A stretch of DNA of 44,628 nt, from contig JAOPWC010000137.1 of the NCBI GenBank assembly GCA_025965895.1, positions 1 to 44,628 of the forward strand. Reading direction: 5' to 3'. Below the pieces are notes generated by a model. The model did not search any database. It saw only the letters and a list, made by a program, of their open reading frames with translations, and was not told where the DNA came from. The stretch is from Mycobacterium sp. (GTDB lineage: Bacteria > Actinomycetota > Actinomycetes > Mycobacteriales > Mycobacteriaceae). This document shows, piece after piece, positions 26,162-34,570 of the stretch (positions are counted from its first letter, which is position 1; each line of letters begins with the position of its first letter). A program made the position numbers and the translations under genes.

Positions 26162-27130
26162 ATGAAACACATTTCGCTGTCTGGCCTGGACGTCTCCCGC
26201 ATCGGCCTCGGGGCCATGTCGATGTCGGCCTACTACACGGGCGCCAACAGCGACGACTCCGAAGCGGTCCGCACCATCCACAGAGCGTTCGACCTAGGAG
26301 TCACCTTCCTCGATACCGCCGAGATCTACGGCCCGTACATGAACGAGGAGCTCGTTGGCCGGGCGATCGCCGGGCGCAGCGATCACGTTGTGCTGGCCAC
26401 CAAGTTCGGGTTCATCTCCCATGCCGCCGGGGTGAACCGGCTGGACAGCTCGCCGGCCAACATCCGGGCCGCCCTCGAGGGGTCCCTGAAGCGGCTCGGC
26501 ACCGACCGCGTCGACCTGTACTACCAGCACCGAGTCGACCCGAGCACGCCGATCGAGGACACTGTCGGGGCCCTCGCCGAGCTGGTCACCGAGGGCAAGA
26601 TCCGACACATCGGCCTCTCCGAGGCGGGCGTCGAGACGATCCGCCGCGCCCAGGCGGTGCACCCGATCACCGCGCTGCAGACCGAGTATTCGCTCTGGAC
26701 CCGCGACCCGGAGGCCGAGATCCTGCCGCTGGTGCGCGAGCTCGGCATCGGCTTCGTGGCGTACTCTCCGCTTGGGCGCGGCTTCCTGACCGGAGCGATC
26801 CGCTCAACCGATCAGTTCGCCCCAAACGACTTCCGGGCGAACAACCCGCGATTCGCGGCGGGAAACTTCGAGCAAAACCTGCGGATCGTCGACGAGGTCA
26901 CCGCGGTCGCTACCGAGGTGGGTGCGACACCGGCGCAGGTGGCGCTGGCCTGGCTGCTCGCCCAGGGCGACGACATCGCCCCGATCCCCGGCACCAAGCG
27001 CGTCAGTCGGGTCGAGGAGAACGTTGCCGCGGACGCCGTCGCGCTGGCCCCCGCGCAGGTCAGCCGGCTCAACGCGATCATGCCAGCGGTGGGCGACCGC
27101 TACGAAGACATGACCCCGATCGGCCGCTGA
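26162..27130 (+). CDS. Aldo/keto reductase
   Basis: A complete 322-residue NADPH-dependent aldo/keto reductase. Catalytic residues are the Asp and Tyr in FLDTAEIYGPYMNE, the Lys in VLATKFGF and the His in LYYQHRVDP. The C-terminal NADP phosphate-binding region reads IPGTKRVSRVEEN. It reduces aldehydes or ketones in the cytoplasm; the substrate is unknown. ATG 26162 begins MKHISLSGLDVSRIGLGAM, the normal start for this family, and a -10-like box seven bases upstream supports a leaderless mRNA. The usual divergent XRE regulator is reduced to a stub, so normal regulation may be lost. Confidence 0.9.
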   Translation: MKHISLSGLDVSRIGLGAMSMSAYYTGANSDDSEAVRTIHRAFDLGVTFLDTAEIYGPYMNEELVGRAIAGRSDHVVLATKFGFISHAAGVNRLDSSPANIRAALEGSLKRLGTDRVDLYYQHRVDPSTPIEDTVGALAELVTEGKIRHIGLSEAGVETIRRAQAVHPITALQTEYSLWTRDPEAEILPLVRELGIGFVAYSPLGRGFLTGAIRSTDQFAPNDFRANNPRFAAGNFEQNLRIVDEVTAVATEVGATPAQVALAWLLAQGDDIAPIPGTKRVSRVEENVAADAVALAPAQVSRLNAIMPAVGDRYEDMTPIGR

Positions 27131-27347
27131 GCCCCAGCGGCGGCTGACGGCGCCAGAGATGTTGGCCCGACGCGCAGGTATGGCCAGGTTGAGAGACTTG
27201 AGTTTGCGTGTCATCGCCGAAACTGCAAAGTCTTCCCGGACGACCTGCGCTGGGACCGTCCAGACGTCGTTCCGGGCGCTGGTGGTCAGCCGCACCGCGG
27301 CCAGGTGATTTTGTTAGGAACGCGACCATGGAACGAGTAAAAGCCCG

Positions 27348-27374
27348 TAGTGTAGCACATCATGTGCTACACTA
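27348..27374. promoter_or_regulatory. VapBC autoregulatory operator, perfect inverted repeat
   Basis: TAGTGTAGCACAT (27348-27360) and ATGTGCTACACTA (27362-27374) are perfect 13-base arms around one central C. A -10-like TACACT (27368-27373) lies inside the right arm, eight bases before ATG 27382. Binding of the antitoxin-toxin complex would block the promoter directly, and the mRNA would be leaderless or nearly so. Confidence 0.8.
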
Positions 27375-27381
27375 GCCGATC

Positions 27382-27651
27382 ATGGAGAAGATTGGAATTC
27401 GTGAGCTACGGCAACGCGCCAGCGAATGGGTGGCCAAAGCGAAAGCGGGACAGGTCATCCTCATCACCGACCGCGGTCAGCCGGTCGCCCGACTCATGCC
27501 TCTGACGCGAAACGAGAATGCGCGAATCAAGCTCATCGACGATGGTCAGCTCATCCCTGCCGCTGCCCCAAGAGTTCACTTCAGCACTGACGACCTTGTC
27601 AGCGGGCCGCCACTAACGCCCATCCTCGATGAACTGCGCTCCGAGCGGTGA
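27382..27651 (+). CDS. vapB: Type II antitoxin, Phd/YefM-type (VapB)
   Basis: An 89-residue antitoxin. The N-terminal Phd/YefM DNA-binding fold is MEKIGIRELRQRASEW, then VILITDRGQPVARLMPL. A flexible C-terminal tail ends LTPILDELRSER, which should wrap the toxin's active site. It neutralises VapC and, with it, represses the operon at the palindrome ending eight bases upstream. The TGA overlaps the GTG of vapC (GTGA), the usual coupling for these pairs. The number within the VapBC set of any named species cannot be assigned. Confidence 0.88.
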   Translation: MEKIGIRELRQRASEWVAKAKAGQVILITDRGQPVARLMPLTRNENARIKLIDDGQLIPAAAPRVHFSTDDLVSGPPLTPILDELRSER

Positions 27652-28058
27652 TATACCTCGACACCTCGGCCACCCTGAAACTCGTGACGGCCGAACAGGA
27701 ATCACCGGCGCTCATCGATTGGCTCAACGTCCACCCCGACGAACATCTGGCCACCAGCGCCATCGGCCACATCGAGCTCATCCGAGCCGCCACCCGAGCC
27801 GGCGCTGCGGCCGCCGCTGCTGCACGCAACGTTGCGTCGACCATGGACACGTTGGTTTTGACCGATACGATCGCCGCGATTGCCGCCACCATTCCACCGG
27901 CCGAACTACGCACGCTGGATGCGATACACCTGGCGACCGCCCACGCCCATCGGCACAGCCTCACCGCCTTCTGCGTCTACGATCGACGGCTGCTTGAGGC
28001 TGCCGAATCTCAGGACCTACCGACTGTCTCGCCAAGTAGCGGCGCTGTCGATCGCTGA
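27648..28058 (+). CDS. vapC: PIN-domain ribonuclease toxin (VapC)
   Basis: 136 residues from GTG 27648. The four acidic PIN positions are visible: D in IYLDTSATLK, E in GHIELIRAA, D in TLDAIHLATA and D in CVYDRRLL. VapC toxins are Mg2+-dependent RNases that cleave tRNA or rRNA at specific sites. The gene is coupled to vapB by a four-base overlap, and the pair appears intact and functional. It sits in a zone of gene decay, consistent with a selfish or stabilising element. Confidence 0.9.
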   Translation: MIYLDTSATLKLVTAEQESPALIDWLNVHPDEHLATSAIGHIELIRAATRAGAAAAAAARNVASTMDTLVLTDTIAAIAATIPPAELRTLDAIHLATAHAHRHSLTAFCVYDRRLLEAAESQDLPTVSPSSGAVDR

Positions 28059-28094
28059 GGCGTCGGCGTCGCCGCCACCCGGACTTGGCTAACC

Positions 28095-28568
28095 GTGTTC
28101 GCCTCTCCCCCAATGATCTTCACGACAGCCCGGCTCTCATGGATAATCCCCATCGAAGCCGACCTGCCGACCAATGCCAGCGGGGTGCTGTACGCCCTCG
28201 GCGGGGCGGCCGGCGGCCTGACCTGCTACCTCGACGACGGATTCCTGTGCTACGAGTACAACCTGTTCATCATTTCCCGCACCAAAATCCGCTCGGCGAC
28301 CAAAATGCCGGCCGGGCCGACGACCATCGTCGTGGAAACAAGTTACGCCGAGCAACGCCCCGCCGGACCCCCCGACATCGTGATGCGAGTCGGCACCGAG
28401 GTCGTCGCGCAGGGCCGGGTCCCAATCAGCCCACCGCTGCTGTTCACCGGAAACGACTGCCTGGACATCGGCGTCTGCCTCGGCTCACCGGTATCGCTGG
28501 ACTACTACGAGCGGGCCCCGTTCCCGTTTAAAGGCCACATCCAGGCCGTCCGAATCGCCTACACCTAA
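28095..28568 (+). pseudogene. Arylsulfatase, C-terminal fragment
   Basis: The frame reads as the C-terminal domain of large mycobacterial arylsulfatases: SGVLYALGGAAGGLTCYLDD, CYEYNLFIISRTKIRS, then MRVGTEVVAQGRVPISPPLL and GHIQAVRIAYT. The catalytic N-terminal two thirds, including the CxPSR formylglycine site, are absent. It directly follows vapC (37 bases). No good start codon or ribosome-binding site is apparent, so it is unlikely to be expressed. Confidence 0.7.
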
Positions 28569-28603
28569 ACACACGAAGCGCAAAAGATACCGCGAGCTCC
28601 ACC

Positions 28604-28623
28604 CCACTCGAGCATTCGAGTGG
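28604..28623. terminator. Perfect stem-loop downstream of the sulfatase fragment
   Basis: CCACTCGA and TCGAGTGG are perfect eight-base arms around GCAT. There is no U-run, as is common for mycobacterial terminators; it could instead be an operator. The arms resemble the stem-loop at 38949-38970. Confidence 0.4.
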
Positions 28624-28820
28624 TCATGAATCACACCGTGACCGTGGTCTTGATCAAGTTGACATTCCCAGGACCAGGCACCGAGGACTCGGACAGATCA
28701 CCGACAATCCGCAACCGACATGAAAAAACCCGAGTCAGTATCGCAAATCGGCGACATGTGCCGCGAAGTTCTACAAATCGCTAACCACATCAACGCCACG
28801 ACTAGCAATGCCGCCAGTGA

Positions 28821-28994
28821 CTACGACACAATCTGTCCCACACAACAACTGTCCGGGAACCGGGTCAGGCTCCCTTCGGCGTCCAGCGACGTTGTGGTGG
28901 CGACTACACCGCCTTCGATCAGCGGCCGCAGTCGCCGAGCCACCTCGGTTTGGCGCATCCTCGCGGCGGCGCTGGTATCGATCAGATAAGTCAT
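28821..28994 (-). pseudogene. VapC-type PIN toxin, N-terminal remnant
   Basis: 57 codons from ATG 28994: MTYLIDTSAAARMRQTEVAR, then GGVVATTTSLDAEGS. This matches the start of a PIN toxin with its first Asp. The frame diverges after about 45 residues and stops at 28821, losing at least two catalytic acids, so it should be inactive. Its ATG overlaps the stop of the MFS gene, a position where an antitoxin gene would be expected. Confidence 0.65.
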
Positions 28995-30208
28995 GCAGCC
29001 TCGGAAGCAGCCTCTCGCGACGGCAGGCTCACCGACAGCAACGCCAAAAGCGCCACCGCCATCCCGCTGGTCATCACCACGGCCAGTGCGATCGCGTTGT
29101 TGCCGAGCACGCCCACCACCGGGGCCACCGCGGCGCCAAGTCCGAACTGCGCGGCGCCTAGCACCGCCGCCGACGTGCCCGACGCTTCGGGGTGGCGTGT
29201 CAGCGCCACCGCAGGAGCATTGGGTACCACGAACCCCATCGATGCGAGGATCGCCCACACGGGCACGACGAACCCCGCGAGCCCGCCGGCATGCGACACC
29301 GCCAGCGCCACGAAGGCCGCGCACGCCGCCACCGCGGCGACCAGCGCCCACAGCACGATGGTTTGCGGCGAGAACCGCTTCAGCAGCACGATGTTGAATT
29401 GCGTCGCGCCGATCAACGCGACCGCGCCCGCCCCGAACACCAGCGCGAACGCCTGCTGGCCCAGGCCGAAGCGGCCCTGAAGCACAAAGGGGGCTCCGGC
29501 GATGTAAGCGAACAGACCCGACATGCCCAGAGCCGCGACGAGCACGAGGATCACGAACTTCGGGTCGCGCAGCAACTCCGCGTACGTCGCGGCGATACCC
29601 CTTACCCGCAACGGCCGCCGGTGGTCTCGCGGCAGAGTCTCGGGCAGCGCGAGGGCCGCGAGCAGCAGCAGCCCGCCGGCCAGCACCACCAGCACCGCGA
29701 ACACCCAGTGCCACGACGCGTGCAGCAGCACGGCTGCGCCCAGCGAGGGCGCGACGACCGGCGCCACACCGAGCACCAGCATCAGCCGCGACAGCACCGT
29801 TGCCGCGACGGACTCGGCGAACAAGTCGCCGACCACCGCGATCGCGACCACCATCGCCGCCGACGCCCCGATACCCTGCAGCGTGCGCGCCGCCCCGAGC
29901 ATCACGATGTTCGGCGAGGCGATGCACAGTATGGAGGCGAGCATGTGCAGCACGATTCCACTAATCAGTGGCAGCCGGCGACCAAGCGAGTCCGACAGCG
30001 GGCCTACGATCAGTTGGCCGAGCGCCAGCCCGGCCAGCGTGCCGGTCAGAGTCAACTGGACAACCGACGACGACACACCCAGGTCGTCACCGATCTTCGG
30101 CAGTGCAGGCAGGTACATGTCGATAGTCAGCGGGCCCAGCGCGACGAGCGCGCCCAGCACGACGATCATCCGGGCACGAATCGGCTCCACAACGGCTGAT
30201 GTTGCCAT
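28991..30208 (-). CDS. MFS multidrug exporter, Bcr/CflA subfamily
   Basis: A 405-residue, 12-helix transporter. ATG 30208 begins MATSAVVEPIRARMIVVLGA. The first helix has GPLTIDMYLPALP, the hallmark of the Bcr/CflA group. The loop 2-3 motif is GPLSDSLGRRLPL and helix 4 has RTLQGIGASAAMV. It lies in the plasma membrane and should export drugs or metabolites by proton antiport (bicyclomycin- or chloramphenicol-type substrates in relatives). Longer starts up to 30337 add a non-membrane tail and are rejected. The stop overlaps a truncated PIN-toxin frame. No regulator is adjacent. Confidence 0.88.
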   Translation of the reverse strand: MATSAVVEPIRARMIVVLGALVALGPLTIDMYLPALPKIGDDLGVSSSVVQLTLTGTLAGLALGQLIVGPLSDSLGRRLPLISGIVLHMLASILCIASPNIVMLGAARTLQGIGASAAMVVAIAVVGDLFAESVAATVLSRLMLVLGVAPVVAPSLGAAVLLHASWHWVFAVLVVLAGGLLLLAALALPETLPRDHRRPLRVRGIAATYAELLRDPKFVILVLVAALGMSGLFAYIAGAPFVLQGRFGLGQQAFALVFGAGAVALIGATQFNIVLLKRFSPQTIVLWALVAAVAACAAFVALAVSHAGGLAGFVVPVWAILASMGFVVPNAPAVALTRHPEASGTSAAVLGAAQFGLGAAVAPVVGVLGNNAIALAVVMTSGMAVALLALLSVSLPSREAASEAA

Positions 30209-30250
30209 GTCCCTGGTTAGCGGCGCTTCCCAATAATTTGTTCCCACGTC

Positions 30251-30533
30251 GTGGGCGTGACGGCGGTCACCTTCCGGAACCCGGATGCTCGCCGCGTTAG
30301 CTGGGATCTGAACGCCCAGAGCTTCAACGCACTGCACGGCGGGGCGCTGAACGCCCCCGGGGCGTCGATCGGTCGGCCGTTGGTGGACGACGTGCGGGAC
30401 GTCATCTTGACCGACCAGCCGTGGCTGGCGGCGGACCCGACCCTGGGCCCCGTGGCAGCAGATGCCGGACCTCGACGTGGTGCGGACCGGCGCGTGGATC
30501 CTGCCCGACGTTCACCCACTGCGCCATCAGTAG
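30251..30533 (+). pseudogene. GT1 glycosyltransferase, internal fragment
   Basis: The first frame reads DLNAQSFNALHGGALNAPG, then VRDVILTDQPWLAADPTLGP. After one frameshift at about 30450 it continues as DLDVVRTGAWILPDVHPL and stops at 30531-30533. These segments match the middle of mycobacterial UDP-glycosyltransferases of the glycopeptidolipid/rhamnosyltransferase type, just before the sugar-nucleotide-binding domain. Both ends of the gene are missing. It is inactive. Confidence 0.7.
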
Positions 30534-31017
30534 TCCGCGCTTCGCGACGCAGGCACTCGCCACACGCCCTACTCGAGACGGCCCTGACGAGTTGCCCTCA
30601 AGCCGACCACTCCCCTAGACGCTGTTGACGCGCGTCATTTCCGGAAGCCGCCGACACTCAATCGGGTGATAGCAAAAAGCAAACGACCGCCCCGGCGCGC
30701 AAGCCGCTACGGGCCGTGCATCGACAGTCCTGAGCTCAGAGAACGACAGAATCGAATCTGACGGGCTAGGAGTAAAGTAACCCATATTCGTTCTGCTTGT
30801 ACGTCAAGCGATTCGCTTCTGCAATTGCCGCCGATAACTTAAGCGTGGTGGCCGCAGTCGCGGTGGAACAGCTCACGACGGCACTCCCTCACCGGCGATC
30901 ACGAACGCCAGGCCAGCCGCACCGCGGCAGCACTCGTCCCAAGCCGACTCCGGGCCAGTCGAATACGGCGGATTCGAATATGGCGGGTCACCAGTAGAGG
31001 ACTGCCATACGCCGGCA
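30534..31017. other. Intergenic, no recognisable gene
   Basis: Contains an AT-rich patch (30770-30840) and short frames with no resemblance to known proteins. Nothing else was seen. Confidence 0.5.
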
Positions 31018-31857
31018 TCAAGACTTGATCAGGCTGAGAAGAAGCCGATCGAGCACTCGATCCGGAAGGAGCTTGGCCATCGTGGCCTGGATGATCGCGT
31101 CCCGCCCGACTAGGTAGCGGGTCCGGGGGCGTCGCACGGTCAGCGCCTTCCCGACCACCTCGGCCACCGCGCTTGCATCGATGCCGGTCTGTCGGTCGAT
31201 CTTGTTTGTGTGCTCAAGCATCACGGTGAGCATCGCGCCATATCGTTGCGCCAGCTCCGGTGGGCTGTCGCCGTAGAGCTGCTCGACCCACTGGCTGGCC
31301 CTGCCTATGAGCGGCGTCTTGACACCGCCCGGTTCGATCATGATGACGTCGATACCCTGCAGTGCTAGCTCTCGCCGCAGGGTGTCCGTGAGCCCCTCCA
31401 GCGCGAACTTCGCCGCGACGTAGGGCCCTATCATCGGCGACGCGAGGCGTCCGGAGATCGAGCCAACGTTGACGATACGGCCGCGGCCGGCTCGCAGTCC
31501 GCCGATGAACGCCTGCGTCACGGCCACTTGACCGACCACGTTCACTTCGAGCTGCTCGCGCAGATCATCGATGGGCACAAACTCCAGTGGCCCACCAGAC
31601 AGGATTCCGGCGTTGTTGACCAGCCCGGCCAGCGGTCGATCGCCGACTTCGGCGCGCGCCGCTGCCAGCTGCTCGGAAACGGTGACGTCAAGACGGATCG
31701 GTGTCAGACCGCGGCTGCGCAGCCGCTCGGCGTCCTCGTCGCGACGTACACCGGCCAGCACCGAGAAGCCGCCGTCGTGCAGATGCAGTGCAATCGCTTC
31801 GCCGATGCCGCTGGACGCGCCGGTGACAATGACGAGTCCGCGTTCGTTCGTCGTCAT
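31018..31857 (-). CDS. Short-chain dehydrogenase/reductase
   Basis: A complete 279-residue classical SDR. The NAD(P)-binding motif is TGASSGIG, followed by NNAG in LAGLVNNAGIL, the Ser in NVGSISGRL, and the catalytic YxxxK in GPYVAAKFALEG. The Pro-Gly segment IEPGGVKTPLIG follows. An Arg in the second strand (AGVRRDED) suggests NADPH preference. The C-terminal tail has a VGRDAIIQATMAKLLPDRVL segment typical of the type that acts on hydrophobic substrates. It lies 47 bases downstream of the O-methyltransferase gene on the same strand, so the two are probably co-transcribed. Confidence 0.88.
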   Translation of the reverse strand: MTTNERGLVIVTGASSGIGEAIALHLHDGGFSVLAGVRRDEDAERLRSRGLTPIRLDVTVSEQLAAARAEVGDRPLAGLVNNAGILSGGPLEFVPIDDLREQLEVNVVGQVAVTQAFIGGLRAGRGRIVNVGSISGRLASPMIGPYVAAKFALEGLTDTLRRELALQGIDVIMIEPGGVKTPLIGRASQWVEQLYGDSPPELAQRYGAMLTVMLEHTNKIDRQTGIDASAVAEVVGKALTVRRPRTRYLVGRDAIIQATMAKLLPDRVLDRLLLSLIKS

Positions 31858-31904
31858 GGTGCGCGTTCAACGGGATGCCCGGGTTCGCCGGCTGGGCTGG
31901 CCAT

Positions 31905-32957
31905 CTATTTGTAGGCGATGCCTGCGCTGGTAATGCCGGTCAGTGGGAGGACCTCGATGTCGCCGAAGCCGGCTTCGCGGCACCATCCGGCGAAATCGCT
32001 GCCGGTGAAGTCGAAGGCGTCACCGAAGGTGAGCAACATGTTCAGCGACATCGTCAGCCCGAACACGTTGTCGCGGCGGGCGTCGTCGATGAGGTGCTCG
32101 ACGACGATGAACGCTCCCCCGTCGGGCAGGGCATCGTAGGCCGCACTGATGAGCTGTTTTTTCCGGTCGAGGTTCCAGTCGTGAAGAATCATGCCCATGG
32201 TGATGACGTCGGCTTTCGGCAACGCATCGGTGAAGAAGTCGCCCGAGGCGACGGTGATGCGGTCCCTTAGCCCGGCGGCCGCGATCGAGCGTTCGGCGAT
32301 CGGCGCCACGACCGGCTGATCGTAGGTCGTGCAGCGCAGATGGGGGTAGCGACCGGCCAGGGTCGTGCAGAGTCGGCCGGTGGCCCCGCCCACGTCGCAG
32401 ACTGTCGCGTAGCGACCGAAGTCGAACCGCTCCGCGAGGGCGTCGAAGTCGCCCCGCGATAGGCCCGACATCGCCTGCATGAACTGCTCAAGTTTCGCCG
32501 GGTCGCTGTAGATCTCCTCGAAGAACGGCTTGAGCTTGACTTCGCTTTGGGGTTCGCCGGTCTTGAGCGCCTCAGTCAGTTCACGCCAGACCCCGTAGAG
32601 TCGGGCGTTGCACATCTCGAGGAATCCCCCAACGTAGGTGGGGCTGTGCTTGTCGAGGAACGCCGCCGCCTCGGCGCTGTTGCGATAGCGCCCGTTGGTC
32701 CCCTGCCCTTCGCGCTCCAGGAAGCCCAATGCGACCAGGGCGTCCAGGAAGTCATCGATCGCGCGCGGATGCAGCGCGAGCCGCGCACCGACCTCCTCGC
32801 CAGACATCGACTCGGCGCCCAGAAGGCTGAACAGGTCGAGCTCGACGGCCGAGAGCAGCGTCTTCGACGGCCAAAACCCTGTGCCAACTTCCATGACGTG
32901 TGACGGATCCAGCCCAGCCGTCGACATGAGTGATGTGCTGTCCCGCGTCTGTCTCAT
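31905..32957 (-). CDS. SAM-dependent O-methyltransferase (COMT-like)
   Basis: The 350 residues from ATG 32957 (342 from 32927) form an intact small-molecule O-methyltransferase. An N-terminal winged-helix dimerisation domain (WPSKTLLSAVELDLFSLLG) is followed by a Rossmann SAM-binding domain with VCDVGGATGRLC, and the catalytic His-Asp in GMILHDWNLDRK. It methylates hydroxyl groups of a polyketide- or aromatic-type substrate. Which start is used is unclear: 33008, 32957 and 32927 are all in frame and none has a strong site; MSTAGLDPSHV at 32927 resembles the usual family start. An AraC pseudogene lies just upstream and an SDR just downstream on the same strand. Confidence 0.85.
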   Translation of the reverse strand: MRQTRDSTSLMSTAGLDPSHVMEVGTGFWPSKTLLSAVELDLFSLLGAESMSGEEVGARLALHPRAIDDFLDALVALGFLEREGQGTNGRYRNSAEAAAFLDKHSPTYVGGFLEMCNARLYGVWRELTEALKTGEPQSEVKLKPFFEEIYSDPAKLEQFMQAMSGLSRGDFDALAERFDFGRYATVCDVGGATGRLCTTLAGRYPHLRCTTYDQPVVAPIAERSIAAAGLRDRITVASGDFFTDALPKADVITMGMILHDWNLDRKKQLISAAYDALPDGGAFIVVEHLIDDARRDNVFGLTMSLNMLLTFGDAFDFTGSDFAGWCREAGFGDIEVLPLTGITSAGIAYK

Positions 32958-32976
32958 ACTGACGAGGTTAAGCAGA

Positions 32977-33655
32977 TCATCGGCGGCGTTCCCCCGACCG
33001 CTCATCAATCCGCGTTATTTGGCTAATGATTCGCGTCGGCGGCGCCTTCCCGTTTGGGTGATCGGTATGCAGCTCGCAGCGCGGGGTTTCGCCGTACATC
33101 GTTTTGTGGGCGGCGGCGAAGCGGCAGAGATGGGTGAATCCCCAGCGCTGCGCGATCGCGCCGACGGTGTTGTGGGTGGGATCTGCCGAGCGCAGATCCT
33201 GGTGGGCACGGCGCAGTCTGACCACACCGACATAGGCCATCGGTGACATGCCCAAATGCCGCTGAAATCCCTGCTGCAGGGTGCGCACGCTGACGTGGCA
33301 TTGCATTGCCAGTGTCGAGGTGGTCAGCGGGAAGTGCGGTCTGGCCTCGATGATGTCCATCGCGTCTCGGACCGCTGCCAGCCGCAGCAGGAGCTGCCAG
33401 TGCTTCGCGATAGGGATGGTCGGCCACCACCAGGAAGCCGTGTATCGGGCTGTCCACCAACGGGTCTAAGACCACAGAGTGCCGCATCAGGCTGTCCGGG
33501 CACTCGAGCTGCCGGTGGACCATCAGCAGGAGCCGCACCCAATCCTGGGCATCGAGTTGGTTCAGCTGGTGTGGTTGTCGGGGCGCCGGTAAGCGGCCCT
33601 GGTGTCAACGGGTTCGAGCATGCGGCGCGGCCGGAAGGTTGCGACTCCGGCGAAG
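32977..33655 (-). pseudogene. AraC-family transcriptional regulator, frameshifted
   Basis: The C-terminal two-helix-turn-helix domain is intact in one frame: LAMQCHVSVRTLQQGFQRHL, then GMSPMAYVGVVRLRRAHQDL and GAIAQRWGFTHLCRFAAAHK. Upstream, other frames carry QLNQLDAQDWVRLLLMVHRQ, then LMRHSVVLDPLVDSPIHGFL. A start-like RMLEPVDT segment lies at about 33620. At least two frameshifts (near 33400 and 33570) break it. It was probably the regulator of the O-methyltransferase and SDR genes that follow on the same strand. Confidence 0.75.
33556..33634. repeat. Dispersed ~79-base repeat, copy A
   Basis: About 88% identical to 40699-40776 in the same orientation. In copy A it forms the start of the AraC pseudogene, including the codons for RMLEPVDT. 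Confidence 0.7.
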
Positions 33656-33679
33656 CCAAGGGTCACCGGTGGGCGCGGA

Positions 33680-34030
33680 TCAGCGGTCGGCGGGTAGGTC
33701 TATCCATTTCAGCGCCCACCGGTTGAGGTCGAGCAGGATCGTGCTGAGCGCGTCGCCCTTCTCGGTTAGCCGGTATTGGACGCGCACCGGGGGGCCGGCG
33801 TGGACATGGCGTTCGACCAATCCGTCGGCTTCGAGGTCTTTGAGGCGCTGCGAGAGCAGTTTGTCGGTCATGCCCGGGATCGCGGCGGCGATGTCGCTGA
33901 ACCTGGCCGGGCCGGTGACCAGGGCGCGCAGCACCCCGGCGGCCCAGCGCCGACCCAGCATCTGGGTGGCCACGGCGTAGTAGGGGCAATACCGGTGGAT
34001 CACCTCGACATCGGGATCGTGCTGTGCCAT
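33680..34030 (-). CDS. HxlR-family transcriptional regulator
   Basis: A 116-residue winged-helix protein with an N-terminal Cys (VIHRYCPYYAVATQMLGRRW). The core follows: RFSDIAAAIPGMTDKLLSQR, then LKDLEADGLVERHV and VQYRLTEKGDAL. HxlR proteins are redox- or electrophile-responsive, often through such a Cys. The start is ATG 34030 with AGGTG six bases upstream; the adjacent GTG 34033 is less likely. It is divergent from a tautomerase gene, and TACTATC/GATAGTA repeats between them are the probable operator. Confidence 0.88.
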   Translation of the reverse strand: MAQHDPDVEVIHRYCPYYAVATQMLGRRWAAGVLRALVTGPARFSDIAAAIPGMTDKLLSQRLKDLEADGLVERHVHAGPPVRVQYRLTEKGDALSTILLDLNRWALKWIDLPADR

Positions 34031-34040
34031 CACTCACACC

Positions 34041-34077
34041 TACTATCTTAAAAAGAGCTACTATCGTGTTGATAGTA
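34041..34077. promoter_or_regulatory. HxlR operator in the divergent intergenic region
   Basis: TACTATC occurs at 34041-34047 and 34059-34065, 18 bases apart, and GATAGTA (34071-34077) makes the second copy an inverted repeat with a five-base spacer. A TAAGAT -10-like box on the minus strand lies inside this block, so binding would block hxlR and probably the divergent tautomerase gene. Confidence 0.6.
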
Positions 34078-34136
34078 CACGCTCTCGGGTGCGAGCTTGT
34101 CCTCGTTGAATCCGAAACACCGAAAGGCAACGTCTC

Positions 34137-34538
34137 ATGCCGATCTACACCTGCATCACCACCACCGAGACCCTCGCTGAGGACACCAAGGCGGCGCTGG
34201 CCGCCGAGATCACCAACATCCACTCCTCGATCACCGGAGCGCCGAGCTCGTTCGTGCACGTGATCTTCCAGGAGCTGCCGGCGACCAACGTGTTCACCGA
34301 CGCCCGCCCGTCGCAGCCCCTGCTGATCAGCGGTGTGATTCGCGCCGGGCGCGCCGACACCGACAAGGTGCGGCTGGCCACCGACATCTCCACCAGCAGC
34401 AGCCGCATCACCGGCATTCCGCAGGAGCGCATCCTTGTCAACATCGCCGACCGCCCGGCGCGGTTCGCCGTCGAGGGCGGCCGCGTCATGCCCGAGCCCG
34501 GTGCCGAAAACGACTGGCTCGCAGACGCAACGAGGTGA
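34137..34538 (+). CDS. Tautomerase-superfamily protein
   Basis: 133 residues that begin Met-Pro (MPIYTCITTTETL), so the catalytic N-terminal Pro is exposed after Met removal. The middle FVHVIFQELPATNVFTDA and the length agree with the two-domain tautomerase/MIF superfamily (cis-CaaD or 4-oxalocrotonate tautomerase relatives). It would isomerise keto-enol intermediates in aromatic or haloalkene degradation. ATG 34137 has AAAGG nine bases upstream. It is divergent from hxlR and followed by a broken SDR gene 32 bases on, which suggests an HxlR-controlled electrophile-response operon. Confidence 0.82.
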   Translation: MPIYTCITTTETLAEDTKAALAAEITNIHSSITGAPSSFVHVIFQELPATNVFTDARPSQPLLISGVIRAGRADTDKVRLATDISTSSSRITGIPQERILVNIADRPARFAVEGGRVMPEPGAENDWLADATR

Positions 34539-34570
34539 TCCCGCGGGTGCGAGAAACCAAGGAGACCGCC

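Noticed and set aside
28821..29927. Long minus frame covering the PIN remnant and part of the MFS gene
   Set aside because: Only the last ~57 codons resemble a PIN toxin; the rest is an out-of-frame, Arg-rich reading of the MFS gene.
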